Shown here one piece after another: positions 44,547 through 53,923 of a stretch of 64,000 nt of DNA (positions within the stretch are counted from its first letter, which is position 1; every line of letters begins with the position of its first letter). Source of the DNA: Ruegeria arenilitoris (GTDB lineage: Bacteria; Pseudomonadota; Alphaproteobacteria; Rhodobacterales; Rhodobacteraceae); NCBI RefSeq assembly GCF_013032445.1, contig NZ_WQCA01000013.1:32557-96556 (forward strand), read 5' to 3'. The position numbers were made by a program, and so were the translations under genes. The notes under the pieces are model-generated. The model was not told where the DNA came from, made no database searches, and was given only the letters and a program-made list of their open reading frames with translations.

Positions 44547-45485
44547 ATGATTTCCTTCGACAAAGCCTCCACCACTGACCAAGTGCTGGCTGGTATCGAC
44601 CTAACCGGCAAAATCATTGTGGTCACCGGCGGTTCTACTGGACTGGGTGCCGAAACGGCTCGAGCACTGGCCGGCCGTGGCGCGGGGATCACTATCGTGG
44701 CGCGTTCTACAAAAAAGATGGCTGCCGTCGCCGCCAGCATTAAGGAACAGACCGGCCAAGACATCGAAATAGCCTCGCTTGAGCTGGACAAGCCAAGCAC
44801 CGTCCGCGCCTTTGCAGAAAGATGGCTGACCAAGCACGACAGGCTCGACATTCTGATCAACAACGCGGGCATAGGATCGCCACCACTCACTCGCACCGCA
44901 GAAGGTTGGGAGATTCAGTTTGCAGCCAACCACCTTGGCCACTTCCTGTTGACCAACCTGCTGGCCGCCCCTTTGCAAGCTGCGGGACACGCGCGGGTGG
45001 TCAATCTGTCGTCGGGCGCTCATGCCTTCGCACCGGTGAACTTCGACGATCCAAATTACCAAACCCGACCTTATAGCGCGCTGGAGTCCTATGGTCAGTC
45101 GAAGACTGCCAATATCTGGTTCACGACCGAACTGGCGCGTCGTTGGGCAGACAAGAACGTCAGCAGCTTCGCCGTTCATCCCGGTGTCATCAAGACCGAG
45201 TTGACCCGAGATATGGCAGAAGAAGCTTGGGAGGTGTTCAGGGTGATCGAAACCCAACACGCCGAGCTGTTCAAATCCATCCCGCAAGGGGCGGCGACCA
45301 GTTGTTGGGCAGCAACTTCGCCGGATCTTGAGGACAAGACCGGGCTCTACCTGGAAGATTGCGACGTGGCCGAACCTGTCGGAGAGAACCCGCTGACTGG
45401 AGGCTATGCCCCCCATGCCTATGACGCCGAAAGCGCTCAAAAACTTTGGGACCTGTCCAACGAACTTCTGGGAAAAGATTTCTAA
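44547..45485 (+). CDS. SDR oxidoreductase (retinol dehydrogenase-like)
   Basis: A 312-residue SDR; the start at 44547 (MISFDKAS) has GAGGA upstream. Motifs: VVTGGSTGLGAETA (cofactor), INNAGIGSPP, NHLGHFLLT, NLSSGAH (Ser) and ESYGQSKTANIWF (Tyr/Lys). This is the extended classical subtype that includes retinol/WW-domain-like reductases. It follows the hydrolase by 74 bp and precedes a second SDR of the same type. Confidence 0.9.
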   Translation: MISFDKASTTDQVLAGIDLTGKIIVVTGGSTGLGAETARALAGRGAGITIVARSTKKMAAVAASIKEQTGQDIEIASLELDKPSTVRAFAERWLTKHDRLDILINNAGIGSPPLTRTAEGWEIQFAANHLGHFLLTNLLAAPLQAAGHARVVNLSSGAHAFAPVNFDDPNYQTRPYSALESYGQSKTANIWFTTELARRWADKNVSSFAVHPGVIKTELTRDMAEEAWEVFRVIETQHAELFKSIPQGAATSCWAATSPDLEDKTGLYLEDCDVAEPVGENPLTGGYAPHAYDAESAQKLWDLSNELLGKDF

Positions 45486-45542
45486 ACCTAAATACCTAAT
45501 GGAGCACCCAAGTCAGTTGCTTGGGCAAGCAGGAGCACAACC

Positions 45543-46514
45543 ATGAAGAAAGAAAACCCTTACGGCCCCAAAGGTTGGACCCCCGAGCGCGTAAGTGATT
45601 TGACTGGCGAAACTTACCTCATCACCGGCGCAAACGCTGGTGCGGGCTATGAGGCTGCCAAAATCTTTCTGTCCAAAGGGGCCGCTGTTGTCATGCTGAA
45701 CCGCAGCGCTCCTAAAACCGAAGCTGCTATCAAGCAACTCAAATCCGAAGTTGGTACCGACGCGAAAGTTAGTTTCATCGAAATGGACCTCGCCGACCTG
45801 TCGTCGGTGCGCAAAGCCGCCGAGCGCGTGAATGCAGAAGTTCCGCAAATCGACGCCTTCATTCAGAACGCGGCCATTGCACAAGTTGCCACCCAGAAGT
45901 TCACCAAAGATGGCTTTGAAAGCCAGCTTGGCACAAACCACTATGGCCACTTCCTGCTGACAAGCCTGATCTTTGATCGTCTGGTCGAAAGCACAGCCCG
46001 GATTATTGTTGTTGGCAGTGGTGGCCACAAGATGGGCTTTAAACGGCTGCAGCTAGACGACATGAACTTTGACAAGAACTACAACCCCCATGTCACCTAC
46101 TGCCACTCAAAGTTTGCGCAAATGATGTTTGCGTACGACTTGGAACGTCGCGTGAAAGCTGCGGGTCTTCCCGTCTCGGTGCACGTCTGCCATCCGGGCA
46201 TGGCCAAAACAACACTGGCACAGGAAGAAAGCGCGGGCTTCATCAAATTCATGCTGACCATCGCAGCTCCGTTCGCCCAGTCCGCAGAGCGTGGCGCTTG
46301 GCCCGAGGTGCTCTGTGCAACCGAGGAAAACCTCAAAGAAACTGCCTATTATGGACCAACCAAACGTAATGAAATGGCCGGGTCGGTGGGAGAATGCGTC
46401 CTCGAAGAAAGTGTTCTCGATGAGGAACAAGCCAGCAAACTTTGGGAGTATTCTGAGAAGGAAACCGGAGCGCAATGGTCTTCGCTACTCAGGTACCCGG
46501 CTTCGGTCGCATGA
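45543..46514 (+). CDS. SDR oxidoreductase with variant NNAG motif
   Basis: A 323-residue SDR paralogue. The cofactor motif is LITGANAGAGYEAA, the usual NNAG is replaced by QNAA, and the active site is HVTYCHSKFAQ (Tyr/Lys intact) with VVGSGGHKMG upstream. NHYGHFLLT is present. The change at NNAG is unusual and may alter strand stability, but the catalytic Tyr and Lys remain. GGAGC precedes the start. Third gene of the TetR-controlled operon. Confidence 0.88.
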   Translation: MKKENPYGPKGWTPERVSDLTGETYLITGANAGAGYEAAKIFLSKGAAVVMLNRSAPKTEAAIKQLKSEVGTDAKVSFIEMDLADLSSVRKAAERVNAEVPQIDAFIQNAAIAQVATQKFTKDGFESQLGTNHYGHFLLTSLIFDRLVESTARIIVVGSGGHKMGFKRLQLDDMNFDKNYNPHVTYCHSKFAQMMFAYDLERRVKAAGLPVSVHVCHPGMAKTTLAQEESAGFIKFMLTIAAPFAQSAERGAWPEVLCATEENLKETAYYGPTKRNEMAGSVGECVLEESVLDEEQASKLWEYSEKETGAQWSSLLRYPASVA

Positions 46515-46544
46515 CCTCATAAACACCAGAAACGAGCAATAGAC

Positions 46545-47093
46545 ATGGAGCAGCCATCGGCACTGCGATTGATCCTTGGGGTGCCAAGGCTCATCTGGGC
46601 GTATTCGACGAACACTGTGAAACGAGCTCTTTTCATAGCCGCGCCACCACCGGAAACGCAAGAAGAACTGGCGCGGCTTGTCGAACGGACATTCCAGCAC
46701 GAAATCAGGGCCGGATATGAACATCGCTTCATTCGTTTGATGTTCGTTACTGTCGGTGAACGGGTGTTCTGCCGCCAATACCAGTTCTCTCAGCATTCTT
46801 GGCGCGACGTTTTTCTCAGGAACCCTGAAGGCCAGATTCGGATGGACAAAACCGTAGTAAACATCGAGGCATCCGAACCAGAGGACTACGATCATACCAT
46901 TCCGGCTGTGGATCAGGCCTATGCTGACACTCTACGGAAGATCGGCGCTAGCTTTTTGCTCGCAGGAGCCGTCACACCTAGGGCGCAGCGAAGCACGATG
47001 GAAATTACCTTGGCAACAAAAAAAGCGGCCAATGGCGTCGCCTCGTCCGACGGCAGCTTTGTCCGCATATCGGAAATTGCAAAGCCTGGCTAA
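46545..47093 (+). CDS. hypothetical protein, possibly DUF2255-like, with repeat-derived C-terminus
   Basis: A 182-residue protein. The middle (RFIRLMFVTVGERVFCRQYQ, then WRDVFLRNPEGQIR and AVDQAYADTLRKIG) resembles DUF2255 proteins, a family thought to be related to flavin-type split-barrel folds; the match is tentative. The last 14 residues (DGSFVRISEIAKPG) are encoded inside the long dispersed repeat at 47054-47158, so the original C-terminus has probably been replaced. It follows the second SDR by 30 bp and closes the operon. Confidence 0.7.
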   Translation: MEQPSALRLILGVPRLIWAYSTNTVKRALFIAAPPPETQEELARLVERTFQHEIRAGYEHRFIRLMFVTVGERVFCRQYQFSQHSWRDVFLRNPEGQIRMDKTVVNIEASEPEDYDHTIPAVDQAYADTLRKIGASFLLAGAVTPRAQRSTMEITLATKKAANGVASSDGSFVRISEIAKPG

Positions 47094-47158
47094 GAAGGTC
47101 CGCTATGGGCTGCCATCAGACAATCCGCACACCGCAGGGAACGACAACTTAAGCCCAG
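47054..47158 (+). repeat. long dispersed repeat, copy 2, overlapping a gene end
   Basis: About 105 bp matching 38972-39076 with only substitutions and perhaps one or two indels. Shared blocks are CAGCTTTGTCCG, ATTGCAAAG, TGCCATCAG, ACCGCAG and GAC(A/C)ACTT. The inner block AAGGTCCGCTATGGGC (47095-47110) also occurs at 13938 and, in reverse, at 53080-53097. It supplies the stop and last codons of the preceding gene. Confidence 0.65.
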
Positions 47159-47349
47159 AGCAGATTAGGATGCGACTACTGTAACTGTGCTTTGCACCCA
47201 TTGGCAGGCCTTGCGGGACGATTGTCTTGGCGAAGTTGATCTCATGTCAAACACGGCTTCTTTGCTTTGTGCGACGATTTGTTCTTAGTGCCTAATTGGC
47301 CTCGTGTTAGTTTTTCATTGGGCGAACAATAGGTAGCTAGGAGCGTGGA

Positions 47350-49392
47350 ATGCTAAAGACCCATCTTACCCGCCGCGGGATGCTTACCTTGCTCGTTGGC
47401 GCTTCATCGTCTGCCATCGCTAGCGCAACCTCCGCTGACACGGCGTTCTCGTTGCAGGACCTTGGAGAGCAGCTTGAAGCTCTACCTGAAATTACCCTCT
47501 ACACCGCTCGCCGCGTGATTACGATGGAGGGCAATGAGCAAAATATTGACGCGGTGGCTGTTGTTGGTGATCGCGTTTTGGCAGCCGGATCGCGCGACGA
47601 AATTGTCGACCGGATTGGCCGGCAACCCTTCCGCGTCGACGAGACCTTTGCCGACAAGGTCGTGATCGCCGGGCTTATTGACCAGCACGTCCATCCTTTT
47701 CTTGCCGGTCTAACCCTGACGGCAGAGATCATTGCGATTGAGGACTGGAACCTTCCGACGGGTCTGACGCCGGCAGTGCGGTCGGAGGAAGAGTACCGAG
47801 AGCGTCTGGTGGCTGCTGAGGCTGCTTTGGAGGATGCCGAGACGCCGCTTCTCACTTGGGGTTACCATCACTTTTTTCACGGCGACGTACGACGTCAGCA
47901 ATTGGATGAAGTAAGCACAACGCGCCCTATTATCATCGTCCATCGGTCCGCCCATGAGTTTATCTTTAATACGGCAGCTATGGATCTGCTCGGCATTGAC
48001 GAGGCCTTTGTTGATAACCTTCAGGGCCTTGCCGCAGAGCAATCAAGTTTCGAAGAAGGCCATTTCTTTGAAGCTGGCATGTTCGCAGTCTTGCCAACCG
48101 TCGCTCCGATCCTGGCGACACCAGAGCGCTTGATCGATGGGTTGCGGCTGGCACGTGAGTATATGCATCGCGCAGGCGTAACGGTGGGGTGCGAGCCTGG
48201 GGGTGTTTTGTCGCAGCCGCTTCAAGACGCCACGAACTCTGTGTTCTCAGGCTCGGATGTACCGGTCCGTATGTACTTCATAGGCGACGGCAAATCGCTG
48301 CACGAGTTGTACTTTGACGACGGCAGGATGATCGAAGAAACGGAGAACCTGCTGACGTGGGGAGAGGGCAAAACGAGCTTCCTTCCACGGCAAGTGAAGC
48401 TCTTTGCGGATGGGGCAATCTATAGCCTGCTTATGCAGGTGTCCGAGCCCTACGTGGGCGGCGCCTTCCACGGTGAGTGGATCATGGAACCCGATGTTTT
48501 CAACTCAGCGTTCGACGCCTATTGGGAAGCCGGTTACCAAATTCACGTCCATCAAACAGGCGATCTGGCTGTAGACCTGGTTCTCGATGCGGTCGAACGG
48601 AACATGCGCCGCATGCCGCGCCCGGATCACCGGACCACACTCGTGCATTTCGGCTATTCGCGGGAGGATCAGGCTGACCGGATCGCTGAGCTTGGCTGCA
48701 ACGTCAGCGGCAATCCTTACTATGTGACGGCGCTATCGGATCGCTATGGTGATATCGGCCTCGGACCCGAACGCGCCGACGACATCGTGCCGCTTGGCCC
48801 GATCAAGGCAAATGGCACCCCGATTTCATTCCATTCTGATGTCCCAATGGCACCAGGCGAACCCCTGTACCTTGTGTGGGCGGGCGTGAACAGAACAACT
48901 GTGTCAGGTCGCGTCGCGGGTCCTGATCATCGTCTTTCCGTTGAGGAGGCATTGCGGGCCGTCACCATCGATGCCGCGCAATCCATTCGGCTGGAGGGAG
49001 AGATCGGCTCCATCGCGCCAGGCAAATTGGCAAACTTCACGATCCTTGAGGAAGACCCGTTCGAAGTCGCTCCTGACGCGATCAAAGACATCGGCATCTG
49101 GGGGACGGTCCTGGAAGGTGATATCTTCCCGGTAACGGACGATTTCAGCCTCGACCGCGCGTCGCTTTTCCCACCAAAGGACGCAATTCAGAGTGTGGGC
49201 GCACCGCTCTACGCGCTGGCCGATGTCCCGCGCGTTGCACAACGCGGCGTTCAATCTGGTTGTTCTTGCTGTGCCTCACCGGCCAGCGGCGCCTGCACGC
49301 CTTCTGTCGCAGGCCAAGTCTCGACCATTAGTTGCTGCGGAACGAACGCGGTCGGTTGGGCCGTCGTTTCGGAATGGGCGACAAAGGTTTGA
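47350..49392 (+). CDS. exported YtcJ-like amidohydrolase with Cys-rich tail
   Basis: A 680-residue amidohydrolase of the YtcJ-like (Amidohydro_3) group. The N-terminus has a twin-Arg-like signal (LTRRGMLTLLVGASSSAIAS), so Tat export is possible. Metal motifs: LIDQHVHPFLAG, the Lys/His region RQVKLFADGAIYS, YQIHVHQTGD and SFHSDVPMAPGEP. The C-terminal beta domain ends LANFTILEEDPFE, followed by about 70 residues with CSCC and CC motifs (six Cys), possibly a metal-binding tail. GGAGCGTGGA lies before the ATG. It is monocistronic. Substrates of this group are imides or formamides and cannot be predicted here. Confidence 0.85.
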   Translation: MLKTHLTRRGMLTLLVGASSSAIASATSADTAFSLQDLGEQLEALPEITLYTARRVITMEGNEQNIDAVAVVGDRVLAAGSRDEIVDRIGRQPFRVDETFADKVVIAGLIDQHVHPFLAGLTLTAEIIAIEDWNLPTGLTPAVRSEEEYRERLVAAEAALEDAETPLLTWGYHHFFHGDVRRQQLDEVSTTRPIIIVHRSAHEFIFNTAAMDLLGIDEAFVDNLQGLAAEQSSFEEGHFFEAGMFAVLPTVAPILATPERLIDGLRLAREYMHRAGVTVGCEPGGVLSQPLQDATNSVFSGSDVPVRMYFIGDGKSLHELYFDDGRMIEETENLLTWGEGKTSFLPRQVKLFADGAIYSLLMQVSEPYVGGAFHGEWIMEPDVFNSAFDAYWEAGYQIHVHQTGDLAVDLVLDAVERNMRRMPRPDHRTTLVHFGYSREDQADRIAELGCNVSGNPYYVTALSDRYGDIGLGPERADDIVPLGPIKANGTPISFHSDVPMAPGEPLYLVWAGVNRTTVSGRVAGPDHRLSVEEALRAVTIDAAQSIRLEGEIGSIAPGKLANFTILEEDPFEVAPDAIKDIGIWGTVLEGDIFPVTDDFSLDRASLFPPKDAIQSVGAPLYALADVPRVAQRGVQSGCSCCASPASGACTPSVAGQVSTISCCGTNAVGWAVVSEWATKV

Positions 49393-49595
49393 TTACTTAA
49401 ACCGAGCACTGGAATGCGTGTGTCCGCTGCGTCCCGCACACCGGACCTAGACACGCCGCGGATGCAATGTCCGCTATGGCGAGGAATGATGCATACGCTA
49501 TTGCAACCTTTTGCTAAATTCGCGTTGCTGTCTGCAGGGCCGTTTTAAACCCTGTAACACGACAATCCCGGAGCAGGTGGCGCCAAACAGCAGCC

Positions 49596-50237
49596 CTACA
49601 AGTTTATCCTGTCAAGCCAAGCCGAAACCGCTGCGCCCATCGCGTTAATGTGGTCAGCGTGGGTATAACCTGAAACCCGTTTGCGTGGCTTTAAGTCATG
49701 ATCTCCATCTTCGAACCATTCAATTTGGATTGTAGATGATAGGTTGTACGATCCGACTTCAGCCTTCGTGCCAAACTGGTCCCGCGTTCCCTGACAAATC
49801 AGGGTTGGCGTTCGTAGGTTTTGCAGATGCTCGGTGCGCAGCTTCTCGGGTTTGCCGATCGGGTGGAACGGATAGCCCGCACATAGCAAACCAGCGACGC
49901 GTTCCGCTTCAAATAGCTCATCCGCAATCATACTGGCCACGCGCCCACCCATTGACTTTCCACCAATGATCAGCCGGCCATCAACTTTCAGCTCTTCGAT
50001 TGCAGAGAGAAATTCAGAGTTTAGTTTGTCTGCGCGAGGAGGGGGCTTGCGCCTGCCTTCGGTTCGACGCTGCGCCATGTAAGCGAATTCAAATCGAACG
50101 ATCCTAAGGTTTTGCGCAGCCAGCCCTTCTGCAATCATCGTCATGCCAGGGGCATCCATCGGGGCACCTGCGCCATGGGCAAGCAGGATAGTTGTACTTG
50201 CTGCTTTGGGGCCGAGTTCAACGAAGTCGGTGGGCAT
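49596..50237 (-). CDS. KANL3/Tex30-family alpha/beta hydrolase
   Basis: A 213-residue hydrolase of the KANL3/Tex30 family. Signatures: ILLAHGAGAPMDAPGM, RFEFAYMAQRR, GGKSMGGRVASMIAD (Ser elbow), LICQGTRDQFG (Asp) and FEDGDHDLKPRK (His). This places a complete Ser-Asp-His triad. The cellular substrate is unknown. It follows the TPP enzyme by 36 bp on the same strand, so they are likely co-transcribed. Confidence 0.9.
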   Translation of the reverse strand: MPTDFVELGPKAASTTILLAHGAGAPMDAPGMTMIAEGLAAQNLRIVRFEFAYMAQRRTEGRRKPPPRADKLNSEFLSAIEELKVDGRLIIGGKSMGGRVASMIADELFEAERVAGLLCAGYPFHPIGKPEKLRTEHLQNLRTPTLICQGTRDQFGTKAEVGSYNLSSTIQIEWFEDGDHDLKPRKRVSGYTHADHINAMGAAVSAWLDRINL

Positions 50238-50273
50238 AGTCTCATCTGCTCTTAAGGTTCTGCGTCAGAATAC

Positions 50274-51833
50274 TCATGCTGGCGGGGGACACACAACTTC
50301 GATCAGAGATGGCCCGTCGCTGGAGAGACCGGCGGAGAGCGCCTTTGCAAAGCTGTCCATGTCATTTGCACGCGTCCCAGGAACACCGTGGCCTTTCGCC
50401 AGAGATACCCAGTCTAGTGTCGGGTTCTCCACGTCAAACATAGCCTGAGCATTCTGACCATAGCTCGCTACGCCGACGTTTGTAAGTTCATCGCGCAGAA
50501 TTTGATAACCGCGGTTTGCAAATACGATCACCGTGACGTCGAGATTTTCCCGCGCCATGGTCCACAGTGATTGTAGCGTGTACATGGCCGAACCATCCCC
50601 AGTCAGTGCAATGACTTTTCGGTCCGGGCAGGCGGTGGCCGCGCCTGTTGCGCAAGGCAAACACAACCCAATCGCGCCGCCGGTGCCAGCGAGCAGATCA
50701 TGCGGTCGGGCGGTGGCTGTAGGTGGAATGACGTGAAAACCGGACGTCACGGATTCATTGCAGATGATCGCGTTTTCCGGGATCAGCGCGGCCAACGCCA
50801 AACCAACTTTTTCAAGGGTCAACTGCCCGCTGGGAATGTCCGGCAGATCGAGCGGATGGGTTTCTGCCACCGTTTTGCTTGTGACCCCGACCGCGTCTGC
50901 GAGCGCTCGCAGCGTCCACTCGATATCATCTGTGGGCATACACAAGTCCGTAATGGGGCAATACGGAGGTTCGGGCACGCTCGGTTTCCCGGGATAGGCA
51001 AAAAAGGCGACTGGCCTATCTGTGCCAAGCAGAGTGATCGAAGACGTTGCTTCAAGTTGAGAGATCTTGGGTGATATCGGATAGACCAGTTGGTCTAGCT
51101 TTGCTGTTCCTGCGCCTTTAGAAATGCGCGGTATCAGAGTATCGGCCAACAACCGGCATCCCGTCGTGGCGGCAATTTTTCCAGCCAATTCACGCTGCGG
51201 TCCAAACAGGGCTGATCCGCCAATCATCAGCGCGACGTTCGGCGTCACAAGACGGGCTGCCGCGGCTTCTATGTCGCCCATTGACGGTCGATGGAGGCTT
51301 TCACTGGTGTCCAAACGGTTTGCCGCTGTGTTCGCTTCGTTCCAAGCTGTGTCGGCAGGCAGGACAAGGGTCGCGATCTGGCCGTTTCGCGCGCGGGCTT
51401 CTTGAACCGCTGCCGCTCCATCCGTAGCTACGTCGGTGGCATTGGAGGATACTCGCGTCCAATGACTGACTGCTTGGCTGATACCGAGGATGTCTCCCTT
51501 CAAAGGGCTTTCGTAGCGCAGATGGTGCGTTGCATGATCGCCCACGATGTTAACGATCCCGGACCCTGCTTTTCGGGCATTGTGCAGATTGGCAAATGCG
51601 TTGCCAAATCCTGGTGCAAGATGCAGCAGCGTACCCGCAACATCACGTTTCATGCGAAAATATCCGTCTGCCGCCCCCGTCGTTCCTCCTTCGAACAGGC
51701 AAAGAATGCAATTCATCTCCGGGTGTTCATCCAAGGCAGCGACAAAGTGCATTTCAGAGGTGCCGGGATTTGCGAAGACTGTATCCACGCCATTGTTCAA
51801 AAGGGTTTTTACGAGTGATTGAGCGCCGTTCAT
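50274..51833 (-). CDS. ThDP-dependent enzyme (acetolactate synthase/benzoylformate decarboxylase-like)
   Basis: A 519-residue thiamine diphosphate enzyme with the three domains of the acetolactate synthase/benzoylformate decarboxylase family. The PYR domain has PGTSEMHFVAALDE and the catalytic Glu48 in LFEGGTTGAADGY. The PP domain has the ThDP motif starting GDGSAMYTLQSLW and ending NRGYQ. The FAD-binding residues of true acetolactate synthases are not obvious. A regulatory subunit is absent, so a 2-oxoacid decarboxylase or carboligase is more likely than branched-chain synthesis. It heads a two-gene unit with the Tex30-like hydrolase. Confidence 0.87.
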   Translation of the reverse strand: MNGAQSLVKTLLNNGVDTVFANPGTSEMHFVAALDEHPEMNCILCLFEGGTTGAADGYFRMKRDVAGTLLHLAPGFGNAFANLHNARKAGSGIVNIVGDHATHHLRYESPLKGDILGISQAVSHWTRVSSNATDVATDGAAAVQEARARNGQIATLVLPADTAWNEANTAANRLDTSESLHRPSMGDIEAAAARLVTPNVALMIGGSALFGPQRELAGKIAATTGCRLLADTLIPRISKGAGTAKLDQLVYPISPKISQLEATSSITLLGTDRPVAFFAYPGKPSVPEPPYCPITDLCMPTDDIEWTLRALADAVGVTSKTVAETHPLDLPDIPSGQLTLEKVGLALAALIPENAIICNESVTSGFHVIPPTATARPHDLLAGTGGAIGLCLPCATGAATACPDRKVIALTGDGSAMYTLQSLWTMARENLDVTVIVFANRGYQILRDELTNVGVASYGQNAQAMFDVENPTLDWVSLAKGHGVPGTRANDMDSFAKALSAGLSSDGPSLIEVVCPPPA

Positions 51834-52268
51834 TTTTTCCTTAACCTGATTTCAAGCGGTCATTTGATTGCAATGCTCGCACGAAAAGGCCTTCTTTCTA
51901 AACATATTTTCCTTTCAATCTCGACCTTGTGGCACGCAATGGACCGTACGGTCGAAGTCGGGCTGCAAGAAACCATGGGCGGGTCTTGTCAGAAGAACTT
52001 GGGTTGAGGCGGGCAGGGGCTTTCTTAGCTTCTACTCATGAAAAGACGATCGCCGTTCACGTATTTCAAAACCAGCCCCAAAATCATCCGAAGAGCGGGT
52101 GCATACTAAGCTAACGCGGCAGGAGATTCGCCGAAACCACCTTACTGCCATGCATCGAGCGACTGACGTATCCTTCCAAGTCCTCGTGCTCCGCCCGTGC
52201 GAGTGATGATCATTGACCCCAATCTACAAATTCTTCTTTGTAGGGGTCATTATGCTCAAGGGGTTATC
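51834..52268. other. intergenic region with an IS6 left-end fragment
   Basis: A 435-bp gap between divergent genes. The middle holds a fragment of an IS6-family left end, given separately. No other coding sequence is visible. Confidence 0.5.
51982..52100 (+). mobile_element. IS6-family left-end fragment (copy D)
   Basis: The terminus GGTCTTGTCAGAAGAACTT is followed by the transposase start at 52038 (MKRRSPFTYFKTSPKIIRR), after which homology fades at about 52090-52110. Only about 15 per cent of the element remains. Confidence 0.75.
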
Positions 52269-52895
52269 ATGGCGGTTGAATTAAACTTGCTCGACGCTGC
52301 CCGTCTGGATGCCGCATTCAATCTGGCGACACAAGTTTTTACCGAAGCCAGCACTCTCCACCGCGCTTTGAAGATTGGGTTGAATGAGTATCGGGAACAC
52401 CTTCGCCACCCCTTCGAAATGATGGTGAGTGAAGGCCTGTCTATCGCTGCGACAGACAATCACTCATGTGATCTTGTTGGGTGCCTTATCGTAACGGACT
52501 TTTCTAACCAACTTGTCGAAAAAGCTAACCCATCTCAGAAGTTCGCACCTTTGTCTGCCCTAACCAAAGATCTATGCCGCCAATACCAGCGCAAGCGGCT
52601 GATCTCTGCCGCGGATGCCATTCTAGTTGATATGGCAGCAGTCTCGAAGGAGGCAGGCGGTGGAGGCATCTACAAGCAGATGCGGGCCGCAGCCGATGGT
52701 TTTGCCCGAAGCAGAGGATTTAAGCTGGTAATTGGAGAGCTGTCATCCCCCGTAACTCAGCACGTCGTACTGGAACGTCTTGGCCACAGAAAAATGGCAG
52801 AAATCAACTTTGCAGAATTTCAATACGGTAATGAGCGCCCCTTTCACACAATCCAAAAACCGCCAAGCATCATTCTGTCTGAAGGAGACCTTTAA
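52269..52895 (+). CDS. GNAT-like acyltransferase
   Basis: A 208-residue cytoplasmic protein; the start at 52269 (MAVELNLLDA) has AAGGGG upstream. The fold suggests a GNAT N-acyltransferase of the arylalkylamine type: DLVGCLIVTDF (strands 2-3), ILVDMAAVSKEAGGGGIYKQM (strand 4 and acyl-CoA loop, with Gly-rich GGGG in place of the usual Q/RxxGxG/A), and KLVIGELSSPVTQHVVLERLG. The acceptor is unknown. The gene stands alone after IS debris. Confidence 0.65.
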   Translation: MAVELNLLDAARLDAAFNLATQVFTEASTLHRALKIGLNEYREHLRHPFEMMVSEGLSIAATDNHSCDLVGCLIVTDFSNQLVEKANPSQKFAPLSALTKDLCRQYQRKRLISAADAILVDMAAVSKEAGGGGIYKQMRAAADGFARSRGFKLVIGELSSPVTQHVVLERLGHRKMAEINFAEFQYGNERPFHTIQKPPSIILSEGDL

Positions 52896-53079
52896 AGGTT
52901 CAGGATTAAGCGTACTGCGCTTAACCTTTGAAAGACAGAAGGGCTAGACCTAAGCGCGAATATATAGGCATAATCTTCGCATATTAGTTGTTTGGTGAGG
53001 CAATTGGGTTGAACTGCACCCTGGCGTCTCCTTTGTCCGCAAAACAGAAATTCGTCGCGATTTAACGAACGACGGAATC

Positions 53080-53097
53080 GAGCCCAGAGCGGACCTT
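53080..53097 (-). repeat. dispersed GTCCGC-type repeat motif, reverse orientation
   Basis: On the minus strand this reads AAGGTCCGCTCTGGGCTC, matching the inner block of the long repeat at 47095. It lies in the gap between the GNAT and PlsC genes. A forward TTTGTCCGC motif lies at about 53031-53039, so the two halves face each other. Confidence 0.5.
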
Positions 53098-53140
53098 CGT
53101 CTCGCTGTTGGAATCGCAGGAGCAACGAAGGACCATATTC

Positions 53141-53923
53141 CTAGCGACACAATCCGGCATCGAAAACGGCCATCATGGCGCTTCGCAGGCGAGCGACATC
53201 TTCGTCCACTGAAGCGGAATGATCGCATTTAAATGACGGCAATACCTCGACCCGGATCGTGCCGCTTTTGGGCAAGTGTTTGCCGCGCGGCATGAGTCTG
53301 TCGGATGCGTGAATTACGATGGGCCGTATTGTTCGGCCGGTAGTGCGCGCGACTATTACAGCTCCCGCCTTGAACTTGCCGAGGCTTTCTGAGTCAATGC
53401 GCGTGCCCTCTGGGAAAAGCACAACAGAACGGCGCGCGGGCATGGCGTGAACGGCAGCAGTTAGTGTTTCGATCGCCACAGGGCCACTTTTCCGGTCGAT
53501 CTCCACCAGCCCTGCACCCTTGAACCCGTGGCGTAGAAGAACCGCGTCGCAAAGTTCCTTTTTAGCGGCGAAGGTGATCCACTTGGCGTTGGGCACCACG
53601 TCCATCAGAGCGAAACCATCCAGGTGGCTTCGGTGGTTAATCACGATGATGCTGTTGGAGTCGGCGGCCAGCACGGCCCTGTCGGCTTGTGTCATCTCTG
53701 TTCGGATGCTCAGCAGCCACAGAAGCCGCGAACAGGCACGTTTGACTAGCGGCCAGTACCAGCCGCGAAAACCTCGCCGTTTACCGCAAAGCAAGGGCGC
53801 AAAGGCGATGTACAGGAAATAGACGGGACCTAGCAGGAACAACGCGGCGCGTTTTATGACCCGCAGGTGAGCCGGTTCTGTGGTCGCAAGCGCGACCGTT
53901 TCCTTTAGAGGCTTGAGTGACAT
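53141..53923 (-). CDS. 1-acyl-glycerol-3-phosphate acyltransferase-like (PlsC family)
   Basis: A 260-residue membrane-associated acyltransferase. The catalytic HX4D motif is His97-Asp102 in NHRSHLDG and the glycerol-3-phosphate-binding FPEGTR is at 170-175. A hydrophobic helix lies at about 25-45 (AALFLLGPVYFLYIAFAPLL). It should transfer an acyl chain to lysophosphatidic acid or a similar acceptor at the inner membrane. It is probably a secondary paralogue of plsC and stands alone. Confidence 0.88.
   Translation of the reverse strand: MSLKPLKETVALATTEPAHLRVIKRAALFLLGPVYFLYIAFAPLLCGKRRGFRGWYWPLVKRACSRLLWLLSIRTEMTQADRAVLAADSNSIIVINHRSHLDGFALMDVVPNAKWITFAAKKELCDAVLLRHGFKGAGLVEIDRKSGPVAIETLTAAVHAMPARRSVVLFPEGTRIDSESLGKFKAGAVIVARTTGRTIRPIVIHASDRLMPRGKHLPKSGTIRVEVLPSFKCDHSASVDEDVARLRSAMMAVFDAGLCR

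Noticed and set aside
50274..51833. Calling the TPP enzyme ilvB (acetolactate synthase)
   Set aside because: No small subunit gene and no clear FAD-binding residues; the broader ThDP decarboxylase/synthase label is safer.
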